Source of the DNA: Pseudomonas fragi
GTDB lineage: Bacteria > Pseudomonadota > Gammaproteobacteria > Pseudomonadales > Pseudomonadaceae
DNA: 64,000 nucleotides
Direction: 5' to 3'
Assembly (NCBI RefSeq): GCF_002269505.1
Contig: NZ_NQKQ01000002.1
Span: 62,001-126,000, forward strand
The first letter of the stretch is position 1. The number at the start of each line of letters is the position of its first letter. The translations under genes and the position numbers were made by a program. Below the pieces are notes generated by a model, which worked only from the letters and a program-made list of their open reading frames with translations, had not been told where the DNA came from and searched no databases. Positions 1 through 8,521 of this stretch are shown piece by piece.

Positions 1-289
1 GGGGGTCGTCATGTCGGTGTGTCCGGCAGGTGTTCAGTGGCCCTATGGTAAACCCTGGAGGGGGAGTATGTAACTTAATACTACTGGATAGGTTTTTTGT
101 ATGCCGGTGTCCGGAAGTTGCTTGTTCTTTAAATGTGAGTGTTAAAAGTATTCGGGCGTGATTATCGGAAATTGGCTACGAATAACTGCATTGTCAAAAA
201 AGGATGGTTGATTAGTATTGTTCTGGCAGGCAGTTGATGTCTGCCGCTATTAATCATCTTTAATGCATATTGTGCAGGGGTGGCTGTTT
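1..289. other. Gene-free left edge
   Basis: No convincing coding region is visible in either direction here. The stretch is AT-richer than the genes that follow. It presumably holds the promoter of the small exported protein that begins at 290 and perhaps the tail of a transcription unit cut off by the window edge. I see no clear terminator hairpin and no RNA gene. Confidence 0.5.
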
Positions 290-727
290 ATGAAGGTTGT
301 TTGGGTTTTTTTATGCACGCTGTTTTATTCGGTAATATCGTTGGCCAGTGGCTCTGAAAGTTGTCCGGGTGCCGGGAATGTGGCTCTCCGTGCTGGCGTT
401 TACACGGCCCCGGCCAGCAGGGCCGGGGACGAGTGGATCGCAGTATCCAGTGCCGTGACGGCTTCGCAGCTAGAATCGTTTGAGGGTGCTGTTTTTTATC
501 CGGAAAATAATCAGCCAGGCGCTGCAGGGCGGATTGGCTATTGTGAATACAAAGCCCGGGATCGCTCCCGTGTGAATTTGTATTATCGCCAGCGCACTGC
601 AAATGAACATTCAATGCGGCTTGCCAATGTTGAAAACTGGAAGATGATTGAAAGTGGTCTGGGGCTGGTTGTTTATGAGTGCAATGCAGCCAATGCAAGC
701 GCCTGTGCTTTTTCCATTATCGATTAA
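290..727 (+). CDS. Small exported protein of unknown function
   Basis: Encodes about 145 residues. The first ~20 residues (MKVVWVFLCTLFY...) form a hydrophobic signal peptide, so the mature protein should be periplasmic or secreted. It contains four cysteines (one just after the signal peptide in SCPG, then YCEY, YECN and SACAF), enough for two disulfides. The layout, with an N-terminal CP motif and a later YCEY motif, resembles small secreted proteins of the DUF3757 type; this is a weak resemblance, not an assignment. An ATG at 263 is in frame, but I prefer 290 because the A/G-rich CAGGGG lies about 9 bases ahead of it and translation from there starts directly with the signal peptide. It appears monocistronic. 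Confidence 0.6.
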   Translation: MKVVWVFLCTLFYSVISLASGSESCPGAGNVALRAGVYTAPASRAGDEWIAVSSAVTASQLESFEGAVFYPENNQPGAAGRIGYCEYKARDRSRVNLYYRQRTANEHSMRLANVENWKMIESGLGLVVYECNAANASACAFSIID

Positions 728-855
728 GCCAGTATTTATATTGTAGCAACGGAGGGGGAGGGGGCAGACATCCACCTGTCTGACACTTTTTGTAAATGGC
801 ACTTAATGCCTTTTTTAGGGTCTTAAAGGTGTCGGACAGCGTTGCTGTTTGTCGC

Positions 856-874
856 CTCCCGGCGTCGCCGGGAG
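856..874. promoter_or_regulatory. Perfect stem-loop in leader of the lipoprotein gene
   Basis: An 8-bp perfect inverted repeat (CTCCCGGC / GCCGGGAG) with a 3-base loop ends 27 bases before the start codon at 902. The Shine-Dalgarno (AGGAGG at about 891) lies just downstream and is not in the stem. It could be an mRNA stability element or an operator; no T-tract follows, so it is not a simple terminator. Confidence 0.4.
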
Positions 875-901
875 TGCTCTTTCGCGGTCCAGGAGGCCGC
901 C

Positions 902-1210
902 ATGTATCGTCGCCTGCTCTCTATTGTTGTCATTGGCTTGTCACTGTCTGCTTGTGTGCCTTACTACTCGGGCAGCACAGGTTATTACCGGTCTGAGGTA
1001 TATACGGCTCCGGTGCTTTATTACGATGGTGGCTACCGGCCTTATTATGTATATCCGCGCAGCTATTATGCACCGCCTCCACGTTACTATCAGGGGTCAC
1101 GTTACTACCCGGCGCCCCATGGCTACTATCGGGAACGGGGCTACCGCCCCGGCCACAGACCAGGCTATGGCGCCGGCTCTGGTCATGACTGGGGGTGGCG
1201 GGGCCGATAG
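902..1210 (+). CDS. Tyrosine-rich putative lipoprotein
   Basis: Encodes 102 residues. A short signal peptide ends in a lipobox (LSAC, Cys18), so the product is probably a lipid-anchored envelope protein. The mature part is very unusual in composition: it is dominated by Tyr, Pro, Arg and Gly in [11 protein letters not shown] and [13 protein letters not shown] runs, with no globular-looking segment. Similar Tyr/Pro/Arg-rich small lipoproteins are common in pseudomonads but their role is unknown. The start at 902 is chosen because AGGAGG lies 6 bases upstream and the lipobox then falls at the proper position; a longer in-frame reading from 842 would bury the signal peptide. No function is claimed. 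Confidence 0.7.
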   Translation: MYRRLLSIVVIGLSLSACVPYYSGSTGYYRSEVYTAPVLYYDGGYRPYYVYPRSYYAPPPRYYQGSRYYPAPHGYYRERGYRPGHRPGYGAGSGHDWGWRGR

Positions 1211-1272
1211 TGCTGTTGACAACGGGGGCGACCTTTTCTAGTGTCCGCCCCATTGTTTTTCAGGATTTAGCC

Positions 1273-1965
1273 ATGACGCCGGATGACCGTATAAAACTTG
1301 AACCTGTATGGAAGCAGGCCTTGCGTGAGGAGTTCGATAAACCTTACATGGCCGAGCTGCGCGAGTTTCTGCGCCAGGAGCATGCGGCCGGAAAAGAGAT
1401 CTATCCGCCGGGCCCGCTTATTTTCAATGCCCTGAACCTGACGCCGCTGGACAAGATCAAGGTGGTGATTCTCGGGCAGGACCCTTATCACGGTCCGGGT
1501 CAGGCACATGGCCTGTGTTTTTCAGTACAGCCCGGTATCCCGACACCACCGTCCCTGGTCAATATCTATAAAGAGCTTAAACGCGACCTGAATATCGACA
1601 TTGCGCCCCATGGCTGCTTGCAGCACTGGGCAGAGCAGGGCGTTTTGCTGCTCAATACGACGATGACGGTGGAGCGCGCCAATGCCGCTTCCCATGCCAA
1701 GAAGGGCTGGGAGCATTTTACTGACCGGATTATTCAGGTGGTCAGCGAGCAGCAACCCAAGCTGGTGTTCCTGCTGTGGGGTGCTCATGCCCAGAGCAAA
1801 CAGAAACTGATCGATGCGACCAAACATCTGGTGCTGACGTCGGTGCATCCATCGCCGCTATCGGCGTACCGGGGCTTTATAGGCAACGGTCACTTCAGCC
1901 GCACCAACAAGTTCCTTGAGCAAAATGGCCTGGCTGCGATCGACTGGAAACTGCCACCGGTTTAA
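1273..1965 (+). CDS. ung: Uracil-DNA glycosylase
   Basis: Family 1 uracil-DNA N-glycosylase, which removes uracil from DNA in the cytoplasm as the first step of base excision repair. At 230 residues it matches the family length. The water-activating motif GQDPYHG is present (catalytic Asp70), as is the C-terminal [10 protein letters not shown] loop carrying the catalytic His and the DNA-intercalating Leu. Reading is open further upstream to 1195, but ATG 1273 starts the protein at the point where family members begin; the extra N-terminal residues would overlap the end of the lipoprotein gene. It converges on the AbrB-type gene, with a hairpin between them. Confidence 0.95.
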   Translation: MTPDDRIKLEPVWKQALREEFDKPYMAELREFLRQEHAAGKEIYPPGPLIFNALNLTPLDKIKVVILGQDPYHGPGQAHGLCFSVQPGIPTPPSLVNIYKELKRDLNIDIAPHGCLQHWAEQGVLLLNTTMTVERANAASHAKKGWEHFTDRIIQVVSEQQPKLVFLLWGAHAQSKQKLIDATKHLVLTSVHPSPLSAYRGFIGNGHFSRTNKFLEQNGLAAIDWKLPPV

Positions 1966-1985
1966 GTCATTGCTCAGCGGTACTA

Positions 1986-2014
1986 GGCACACCCAGCGTA
2001 ATAGCCGGTGTGCC
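1986..2014. terminator. Hairpin between convergent ung and AbrB-type gene
   Basis: Perfect 8-bp inverted repeat GGCACACC...GGTGTGCC with a 13-base loop in the 60-bp space between two convergent genes. There is no obvious T-tract on either strand, so it is a probable but not canonical bidirectional terminator. Confidence 0.4.
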
Positions 2015-2025
2015 AGCACTTGTTG

Positions 2026-3069
2026 TCAGGAAGGGTTGGCTTGATCCTGGCGAGCCCAATAGCGAAACAGGGGTTCAGCCAAAAACAGCACGAAGATCAG
2101 GCGCATCACCTGCAAAGCGGTGACCAGGGGTACTGACAGTTGCAATGTTTCTGCGGTGAGGCTCATTTCTGCAATGCCGCCAGGCATCATCCCCAGGGTC
2201 ATCGAGCGCAGATCGAGTTGGGTAAGGGCACTCAAGCCCAGCGCGCACAGGCTGGCGATCAACATGGTCAGGGCTGTGCCCAGCAGGGTTTTGCCGATGA
2301 ACGACGGCGCCCGCCGAAAGAATGCCCGATTGAAATGACAGCCCAGCCCGCTACCAATCAACCACTGCCCCATCTGGCTGCTGCCGTCCGGCAGGCCTAT
2401 ATGCAGATCCCATAAAATACTCACGCCGGCACTGACCAGCAGCGGCCCGAACAACCAAGGGTTTGGCTGGCGCAAGCGTTGCCAGATCCAGGCCAGCAAG
2501 GCACCTGCCGGAAACAATAACGCCAGCCAGTAGAAGTTAATCGAGGCAGGCTGTACGGCGGGAGCACCTTCGCCCAGCAGGTACTTGAAGGCTGCCGGAA
2601 CGCACAGCACAACGGTCAGTACCCGCAGGCTCTGGCCTGCAGCGACGCGGCTCAATACGGCGCCATTGCGTGCGCCGAGGTTGACCATCTCCCCCGAACC
2701 ACCGGGCATGCTGGAGAAGAACGCGGTGGCGCGATCCTCACCGCTGCGTCGCATCAGCCATATACCGATCACGCTCGACACACTGGTGAGCAGGGCACCT
2801 GCCAGGATCAGCCAGAAATGCGCCAGCACCTGCTCCATCACCACTGGGGTGAAATGCAGACCGATACCGATGCCCACAATCCACTGACCGCATTTACGCC
2901 CGCCGGGAATCTCGGCCAGTTGCCAGGGTGTCAGGCAGCGCACCAGGATGATCGCCAGCAACGAGCCGACCATCCATGGCAATGGCCAGCCGATCAGGCT
3001 GGCGAGGTAGCCGCCAGCCAGGCCGACCAGCGGCGTGCCCCACCAATGCTTGATTTGTGAATCAAGCAT
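2026..3069 (-). CDS. AbrB family membrane protein (putative transporter)
   Basis: Encodes 347 residues, almost all in hydrophobic segments (about 9-10 membrane helices), with the internal twofold repeat typical of the AbrB (AidB regulator) family. Glycine-rich MPGG motifs occur in both halves (SSMPGGSGEM and MMPGGIAEMS). Family members are often named ammonia monooxygenase or AbrB proteins, but their transport or regulatory role is unproven. Its start overlaps the end of tctA by 8 bases, so it is probably translated from the tctCBA transcript. The same neighbour sits beside the tct genes in P. aeruginosa (recalled), which suggests a link with organic-acid uptake; that link is inference. Confidence 0.8.
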   Translation of the reverse strand: MLDSQIKHWWGTPLVGLAGGYLASLIGWPLPWMVGSLLAIILVRCLTPWQLAEIPGGRKCGQWIVGIGIGLHFTPVVMEQVLAHFWLILAGALLTSVSSVIGIWLMRRSGEDRATAFFSSMPGGSGEMVNLGARNGAVLSRVAAGQSLRVLTVVLCVPAAFKYLLGEGAPAVQPASINFYWLALLFPAGALLAWIWQRLRQPNPWLFGPLLVSAGVSILWDLHIGLPDGSSQMGQWLIGSGLGCHFNRAFFRRAPSFIGKTLLGTALTMLIASLCALGLSALTQLDLRSMTLGMMPGGIAEMSLTAETLQLSVPLVTALQVMRLIFVLFLAEPLFRYWARQDQANPS

Positions 3070-4576
3070 TGGCCAGGGCGCGACGTTGGGCGCTGCGCTT
3101 GCGCCAGATACGGATTACCGGCAACAGCAGCATGATTGCTGTCAGCACCCAGACGCCCAGAGTGATCGGGCTTGCCCACAGGATCTCGAGCGCACCGTTG
3201 GAAATCGACAGGGCGCGCCGCAGGTTCTGTTCCATCAGCCCGCCCAGAATAAACCCCAGCAACACCGGCGACAGCGGGAAATCGAGCTTGCGCAAGATGT
3301 AACCGAAGATACCGATACCGATCATCAGGAACAGATCGAACGTGGTGGCATGCACGGCGTAAACGCCGATGGCCGTGATAATCGCGATCACCGGCACCAG
3401 CGCCCAGTTAGGCACCGAAAGAATCCGGGTAAAGATGCGGATCATCGGGATATTGAGGATCACCAACATGATGTTGGCAATAAACAATGAGGCAATCAGG
3501 CCCCAGACGATATCGGGTTGCTGTTGGAACAGCAGCGGGCCGGGAGTGATGTTGTACAGCGACAGGGCGCCGATCATCACCGCCGTGGTACCGGAACCCG
3601 GAACGCCCAGCGTCAGCATCGGCACCAGAGCACCGCAGGCCGAAGCGCCAATGGCGGTTTCAGGTGCAGCCAGACCACGCATGTCGCCCTGGCCAAATTT
3701 GCCGGTGGTGCCTGCCAGACGTTTCTCAGTCATATAGGCCACGGCACTGGCCAGTGTGGCCCCGGCCCCGGGGAGCACGCCCATGATGAAACCGAGCAAG
3801 CCACAGCGGATGTTCACCACGAACACTGCCGAAGCTTCCTTGAAGTTGAACATCATGCGGCCCGTAGCTTTAACCGCTTCCTGGCCGCGATGGGTTTTTT
3901 CCAGCAGCAACAGGATTTCGCTGATGGAGAACAAACCCAGTACCAGAACGACAAACTGAATGCCGTCAGTCAGGTGGATGTTGTCACCGGTGAAACGGTA
4001 GACACCGCTGTTGGCATCAATCCCCACACACGACAGAAACAGACCGATAAGTGCGGCGATAAAGGTCTTGAGCGGGCGATCCCCGGCCATGCCGCCCAGG
4101 CAGACAATGGCAAATACCATCAGCACAAAATACTCCGCCGGGCCGAAGGCAATTGCCCATTTGGCCAGCAGCGGGGCGAACAGTACCATGCCGCAGGTGG
4201 CAATAAAGGCGCCGATGAACGAGCTCCAGGCAGACAGCGAAAGTGCTACGCCCGCCAGGCCTTTGCGGGCCATCGGGTAGCCATCCAGGGTGGTCATCAC
4301 GGTCGAGGCTTCGCCCGGGATGTTCAGCAGGATCGAGCTGATGCGCCCGCCGTATTCACAGCCCAAATACACCGCCGCCAGCAGGATCAGTGCGGACTCC
4401 GGAGGCAGGCCGAGGGCAAAGGCGATCGGGATCAGCAGGGCGACGCCGTTGATCGGGCCCAGGCCCGGCAACAGTCCGACAACGGTACCGATCAATGTGC
4501 CGCACAGGGCGGTCACCAGGTTGTACGGGCTTAGTGCGACGCCAAAGCCCTGGCCCAAATAACCAAACGTATCCAT
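3062..4576 (-). CDS. tctA: Tripartite tricarboxylate transporter, large permease TctA
   Basis: Large membrane subunit (504 residues, about 11-12 helices) of a TctABC-type secondary transporter that imports citrate or related carboxylates with an ion gradient. Conserved TctA signatures are seen: GLLPGLGPINGVALLIP near residue 40 and VLPGAGATLAS near the middle, plus GVPGSGTTAVMIGAL. I chose ATG 4576 (MDTFGYLGQGFG) because it lies 1 base beyond the stop of tctB, as expected for a coupled gene; the longer upstream reading frame overlaps tctB. It is third in tctC-tctB-tctA-abrB, divergent from the tctDE two-component genes. Confidence 0.93.
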   Translation of the reverse strand: MDTFGYLGQGFGVALSPYNLVTALCGTLIGTVVGLLPGLGPINGVALLIPIAFALGLPPESALILLAAVYLGCEYGGRISSILLNIPGEASTVMTTLDGYPMARKGLAGVALSLSAWSSFIGAFIATCGMVLFAPLLAKWAIAFGPAEYFVLMVFAIVCLGGMAGDRPLKTFIAALIGLFLSCVGIDANSGVYRFTGDNIHLTDGIQFVVLVLGLFSISEILLLLEKTHRGQEAVKATGRMMFNFKEASAVFVVNIRCGLLGFIMGVLPGAGATLASAVAYMTEKRLAGTTGKFGQGDMRGLAAPETAIGASACGALVPMLTLGVPGSGTTAVMIGALSLYNITPGPLLFQQQPDIVWGLIASLFIANIMLVILNIPMIRIFTRILSVPNWALVPVIAIITAIGVYAVHATTFDLFLMIGIGIFGYILRKLDFPLSPVLLGFILGGLMEQNLRRALSISNGALEILWASPITLGVWVLTAIMLLLPVIRIWRKRSAQRRALANA

Positions 4577-4577
4577 A

Positions 4578-5036
4578 TCAGTTCTCCAGAGCTTCGAGCA
4601 GGCCGAGCGGCAGTGGAACGTCCATCGCTTTATCAAACAGCAGATAAAGGCCGACGCTCATCAGGCTGACAATCACACAGCTGGGTAGCCAGCGGCCGCC
4701 ATACAGACGCGCCATCGGAATGCCGATCAGGATGCTGCTGAGGATAAATCCAAGGGGTTCGAACGTACCGGCGAAAATCAGCAGCAGCACCGTGCACAGC
4801 ACGATCTTGGTCAGGGTTTCGCGGTCCAGCTGCGGGTCTTCTTCGCTGTGGACGACGGGCGTCGGACGAAAAATCATGTAGATCAGCCCCAGGCCCATCA
4901 GGCCGAGCATCAGTAGCGGGAAGGCACGCGGGCCGACCGGCTCGTAGGAAAACTGCGCTTGATAGGGCCAGGCCATCAGCGCCAGAGCGGCGCATACCAG
5001 CAGCAGCACCGAGGCAAAAATGCGTTGTAAGAGCAT
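4578..5036 (-). CDS. tctB: Tripartite tricarboxylate transporter, small permease TctB
   Basis: Small membrane subunit of 152 residues with four predicted membrane helices, the usual architecture of TctB. It starts MLLQRIFASVLLLVC and ends with the conserved LGLLEALEN-type tail. It lies between tctC (58 bp upstream, with a hairpin in the gap) and tctA (immediately downstream). It presumably forms the permease with TctA; substrate specificity is set by TctC. Confidence 0.9.
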   Translation of the reverse strand: MLLQRIFASVLLLVCAALALMAWPYQAQFSYEPVGPRAFPLLMLGLMGLGLIYMIFRPTPVVHSEEDPQLDRETLTKIVLCTVLLLIFAGTFEPLGFILSSILIGIPMARLYGGRWLPSCVIVSLMSVGLYLLFDKAMDVPLPLGLLEALEN

Positions 5037-5049
5037 GGTTCACTCCTGT

Positions 5050-5078
5050 ACCGGGCCTGCGAAGGCTCACAGCCCGGT
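5050..5078 (-). other. Intercistronic hairpin between tctC and tctB
   Basis: A 7-bp perfect inverted repeat (ACCGGGC / GCCCGGT) fills the short gap after tctC. Stem-loops just after periplasmic binding-protein genes often stabilise the upstream message so that the binding protein is made in excess over the permease. That role is inferred from position. Confidence 0.45.
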
Positions 5079-5094
5079 CAGCGGTCAGCAGGGA

Positions 5095-6072
5095 TTACTG
5101 AATGAGGCCAAATTCCTGGGCCAGAACCTTGTAGTCAGCCACCTGTTTTTTGACGTAGGTGTCCAGCTCCGGGCCGGTCATGGCAAACGGGAATAGCTCG
5201 CGCTGATCACGCAGGGTGTTGAACTCTTCGGAGGCCAGCAGTTTGTCGAAAGCGGCTTTCCACCACGCATAATCTTCGTCGCTGACCTTTGGCCCCAGGT
5301 AGAAACCGCGCACCACTGGCCAGACAATGTCATAGCCCTGCTCTTTGGCAGTGGGGATGTCTTTCATCTCCGGCTCGTCCAGGCGCTCGTTGGCGAATAC
5401 CGCCAGCAAACGCATGTCGCCACTCTGGATATGCGGCATGGAGTCGGAAATGTCCGTACTGCCGACCTGAATGTGCCCACCCAGCAAGGCTGTAGCAATT
5501 TCGCCACCACCTTCCAGTGCCACGTAACGCAGGTCACGTGGGTTGATCCCGGCGGCCTTGGCGATGAGTGCGGTTTGCATCCAGTCCTGGCTGCCCACGG
5601 TGCCGCCTGAACCGATAACGACTTTGCTCGGATCTTTCTTCAGGGCTTGAACCAGATCGTCGAGGTTTTTGTAGGGCGAGTCGTTTTTCACTGCAATGGC
5701 CCCGTAGCTGGTGCCGACCGCAGCCAGCCAGCGCACTGCGCCCTCATCGAAACGGCCGAATTTGCCCTGCGCAAGGTTGAGCAGTGAACCGCTGGACCAA
5801 GCCACCAGCGTGCCGCCATCGGCAGGGCGCTGGGCAACGACTGCGTTGTAGGCAACGGCGCCTACGCCACCGGGCATGTAGGTCACGCGCATCGGTTTAC
5901 TGAGCAGTTTTTCGTTGACCAGTGCGCTTTGCGCCAGCTTGCAGGTCAGGTCAAAGCCGCCGCCAGGGGAGGCCGGGGCAATGCATTCGGGGCGTTTGGG
6001 TTCAGCCAGCAGTTGGCCAGTGAAGAGCATGCAGCCGGCTGCAAGAGCCAGAGTGCGCAGGGGGAATTTCAT
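5095..6072 (-). CDS. tctC: Tricarboxylate-binding periplasmic protein TctC
   Basis: Extracytoplasmic solute receptor of the Bug/TctC family, 325 residues. An N-terminal signal peptide (MKFPLRTLALAAGCMLFTG, cleavage after LLA-E) is followed by the typical family segments: a PASPGGGFD loop near the N-terminus that contacts carboxylates, then a conserved GSGGTVGSQDW region near the middle. It captures a di- or tricarboxylate for TctAB. It is the first gene of the operon, divergent from tctD, as in other tct loci where TctD/TctE induce it in response to substrate. Confidence 0.92.
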   Translation of the reverse strand: MKFPLRTLALAAGCMLFTGQLLAEPKRPECIAPASPGGGFDLTCKLAQSALVNEKLLSKPMRVTYMPGGVGAVAYNAVVAQRPADGGTLVAWSSGSLLNLAQGKFGRFDEGAVRWLAAVGTSYGAIAVKNDSPYKNLDDLVQALKKDPSKVVIGSGGTVGSQDWMQTALIAKAAGINPRDLRYVALEGGGEIATALLGGHIQVGSTDISDSMPHIQSGDMRLLAVFANERLDEPEMKDIPTAKEQGYDIVWPVVRGFYLGPKVSDEDYAWWKAAFDKLLASEEFNTLRDQRELFPFAMTGPELDTYVKKQVADYKVLAQEFGLIQ

Positions 6073-6222
6073 ATCGTCTCCTCAGGAGCTTTTGTTTTTA
6101 TAGGGCAGTTTTGGGGTGTGCAAAATCATCGCGACAGAGCGCGGGTAGGGGTGAAATACAGGGATGAAGGGCTTTGGGCTGAAAAGTCAGCATGCAGGTG
6201 CTCCATTATTGTTCTTATTGGC

Positions 6223-6245
6223 GAAAACGCTTCGAGGCGTTTTTC
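6223..6245. other. Inverted repeat in tct control region
   Basis: GAAAACGC / GCGTTTTTC arms around TTCGAG. It resembles an intrinsic terminator on either strand because the T-rich arm follows a GC core, but it lies in the middle of a divergent promoter region with no gene ending nearby. It may separate the two promoters or be the relic of a terminator of a lost gene. Confidence 0.4.
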
Positions 6246-6251
6246 GGACCA

Positions 6252-6266
6252 TCATGCAGTGCATGA
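6252..6266. promoter_or_regulatory. Perfect 15-bp palindrome, candidate TctD operator
   Basis: TCATGCA-G-TGCATGA, two perfect 7-bp arms around one base, about 185 bp upstream of tctC and 160 bp upstream of tctD. Its position between a two-component system and its presumed target operon makes it a candidate binding site for TctD. No known TctD consensus was used. Confidence 0.35.
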
Positions 6267-6426
6267 CGGCGACAGGGATTGCTGTCAGTCTCGCGATGCT
6301 AGCCGGCCAACCTTTCGCTAACCTTTCAAAACAGATTCACTGCTTTTAGGCTTCACAGCACTCCTGCCGTCTGTACACTCCGCGCACAAAAGGCTGCGGC
6401 CTGGACAAAAAATCGAGGTGAAACCG

Positions 6427-7098
6427 ATGCGTGTGCTTTTGGTCGAGGATCAGCTACAGCTGGCCGAGAGTGTTGCCCAAGCCCTGAAAGGTACAGGCCT
6501 GACCGTGGATGTTCTGCATGATGGTGTGGCCGCTGACCTGGCCTTGAGCAGTGAAGAATATGCCGTGGCGATTCTGGATGTAGGTCTGCCGCGCATGGAT
6601 GGCTTTGAAGTACTGGCGCGTTTACGGGCCCGTGGCAAAACCTTGCCGGTGTTGATGCTGACCGCACGCAGTGACGTCAAGGACCGGGTTCACGGGCTTA
6701 ATCTGGGGGCCGACGATTACCTGGCCAAGCCGTTTGAACTCACGGAGCTGGAAGCCCGGGTCAAGGCGCTGCTGCGGCGCAGTGTGCTGGGGGGCGAACG
6801 GCTGCAGCAATGCGGCGCCCTGGTCTACGACCTCGGAACCCGGCGCTTCACCCTTGGCGATGATCTGCTGGTGCTGACCTCCCGCGAGCAAGCGGTACTC
6901 GAAGCGCTGATAGCGCGCCCTGGCAGGGTCATGAGCAAGGAGCAGCTGGCGGCTCAGGTGTTCGGCCTGGACGAGGAAGCAAGCCCGGACGCCATCGAGA
7001 TTTACATTCACCGCTTGCGCAAAAAACTCGACGGCCAGGCAGTGGCGATCGTGACGTTCAGGGGCCTGGGGTATTTGCTGGAAGGCCGCGATGCTTAA
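6427..7098 (+). CDS. tctD: Response regulator TctD (OmpR class)
   Basis: OmpR/PhoB-type response regulator of 223 residues. The receiver domain (1-115) has the acidic pocket (VED, residues 6-8), the phosphoacceptor Asp51 in ILDVGLPRMDG and Lys in AKPFEL. The C-terminal winged-helix domain (125-220) ends with RGLGYLLE. GTG at 6418 is also in frame, but ATG 6427 has GAGGTG 6 bases upstream and starts directly with MRVLLVEDQ. It overlaps tctE by 8 bases, so both are co-translated. It is expected to activate the divergent tct transporter operon when TctE senses the carboxylate. Confidence 0.92.
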   Translation: MRVLLVEDQLQLAESVAQALKGTGLTVDVLHDGVAADLALSSEEYAVAILDVGLPRMDGFEVLARLRARGKTLPVLMLTARSDVKDRVHGLNLGADDYLAKPFELTELEARVKALLRRSVLGGERLQQCGALVYDLGTRRFTLGDDLLVLTSREQAVLEALIARPGRVMSKEQLAAQVFGLDEEASPDAIEIYIHRLRKKLDGQAVAIVTFRGLGYLLEGRDA

Positions 7099-8491
7099 GC
7101 TCGACAGCTTGCGCTGGAGCCTGTTGTGGCACCTTACGCTGTTGCTGGTTGTGTTGATGCTGGCGAGCAGCTTGAGTGCTTATTTCAATGGTCGCGAGGC
7201 TGCCGATACGGCATATGACCGCACCCTGCTGGCATCGGCACGGACCATTGCCGCCGGCCTGTCGCAGCGTGATGGCAGCCTCAGTGCGGATGTGCCCTAC
7301 GTTGCCCTTGATACCTTTGCCTACGACAGTGCCGGGCGTATTTACTATCAGGTCAACGATATTCATCAAAAGTTGATTTCTGGCTATGAAAACCTCCCTG
7401 CGCCGCCTGCAGGCACGCCGCGTACCGATGATTATCCGGCGTTGGCACGGTTCTATAACGGCACCTATCTGGGCCAGAACGTGCGTGTTGTGAGCTTGCT
7501 CAAGGCGGTGACCGAACCCAGCATGAACGGCATGGCGGAAATCCGGGTGGCCGAGACTGATGAAGCGCGGGTGGCAATGGCTCGTAGCTTGATGGCGGAC
7601 ACCTTGTTGCGCCTGGGCATGCTGGGGCTGGGGGCATTGCTGGTTGTGTGGTTCGCCGTAAGCGCGGCACTGCGCCCGCTGGAGCGTTTGCGCAGTGCCG
7701 TGGAGGAGCGCGAGATGGATGATCTGCGACCCTTGCCGCTGGTGTCGGTGCAGCGAGAACTACGGCCATTGGTACAGGCACTGAATCATTTTACCGAGCG
7801 TTTGCGTGGGCAGTTCGCACGTCAGGCGCAGTTTATTGCTGACGCGGCCCATGAGCTGCGCACGCCTCTGGCGGTCCTCAAGGCCCAGCTTGAACTGGGG
7901 TTGCGTGCGAAGGATCCGCAGACATTGCGCCATACCCTCGAGCAAGCGGCCCAGGGCACGGACCGGCTGACCCATTTGGCCAATCAATTGCTGTCGCTGG
8001 CGCGCATCGAAAACGGCGCCCGGGCCATTGCCGAAGGCGGTGCACAGTTGCTCGATCTGAGTCAATTGGCCCGGGAGCTGGGTATGGCCATGGCGCCGCT
8101 GGCCCATGCGCGGGGTTTTGCCCTGGCGCTTGAAGCCGACCAGCCTGTATGGCTGAAGGGTGAGCCCACGTTGCTGCATGAGCTGCTGAGCAATCTGGTA
8201 GACAATGCCATGGCCCACACACCGGTGGGTGGCAATGTGATTTTGCGCGTGACAGCACCCGCAGTACTGGAAGTCGAAGATGATGGTCCGGGCATTCCCC
8301 ATGAAGATCGCGAACGGGTATTTGAGCGCTTCTACCGACGTAATCAGCAGGTGGCAGGCTCTGGGCTGGGGCTGGCGATTGTGGGTGAAATCTGTCGCGC
8401 CCATCTTGCCCAGATCAGTTTGCATGATGGCGCGCAGGGCGGGTTGAAAGTACGGGTGAGTTTTGTTCCGGTCAGTGCAGATCGGTTGTAG
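7091..8491 (+). CDS. tctE: Sensor histidine kinase TctE
   Basis: Membrane sensor kinase of 466 residues. A first membrane helix lies at about 12-35, then a periplasmic sensing domain to about 165, a second helix at about 170-195, HAMP-like linker, and the dimerisation/phosphotransfer region with His254 in AAHELRTPLAVLKAQ. The ATP-binding domain shows the N box (LSNLVDNAMAHTP), G1 (EDDGPGIP), F box (FERFYR) and G2 (GSGLGLAI). It is the partner of TctD; the N-terminal TctE-type sensor region and the divergent transporter genes indicate carboxylate sensing. Confidence 0.92.
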   Translation: MLKLDSLRWSLLWHLTLLLVVLMLASSLSAYFNGREAADTAYDRTLLASARTIAAGLSQRDGSLSADVPYVALDTFAYDSAGRIYYQVNDIHQKLISGYENLPAPPAGTPRTDDYPALARFYNGTYLGQNVRVVSLLKAVTEPSMNGMAEIRVAETDEARVAMARSLMADTLLRLGMLGLGALLVVWFAVSAALRPLERLRSAVEEREMDDLRPLPLVSVQRELRPLVQALNHFTERLRGQFARQAQFIADAAHELRTPLAVLKAQLELGLRAKDPQTLRHTLEQAAQGTDRLTHLANQLLSLARIENGARAIAEGGAQLLDLSQLARELGMAMAPLAHARGFALALEADQPVWLKGEPTLLHELLSNLVDNAMAHTPVGGNVILRVTAPAVLEVEDDGPGIPHEDRERVFERFYRRNQQVAGSGLGLAIVGEICRAHLAQISLHDGAQGGLKVRVSFVPVSADRL

Positions 8492-8521
8492 CCGCGGGTA
8501 CATACGGCTGCAACCAGAGGT

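Larger units (their letters stand above)
6073..6426. promoter_or_regulatory. Divergent control region between tctC and tctD
   Basis: 354 bp with no gene. It holds two inverted repeats listed separately (6223-6245 and 6252-6266) and must contain promoters for both directions. In P. aeruginosa the tricarboxylate porin gene opdH occupies this interval (recalled); here it is absent. Confidence 0.6.
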
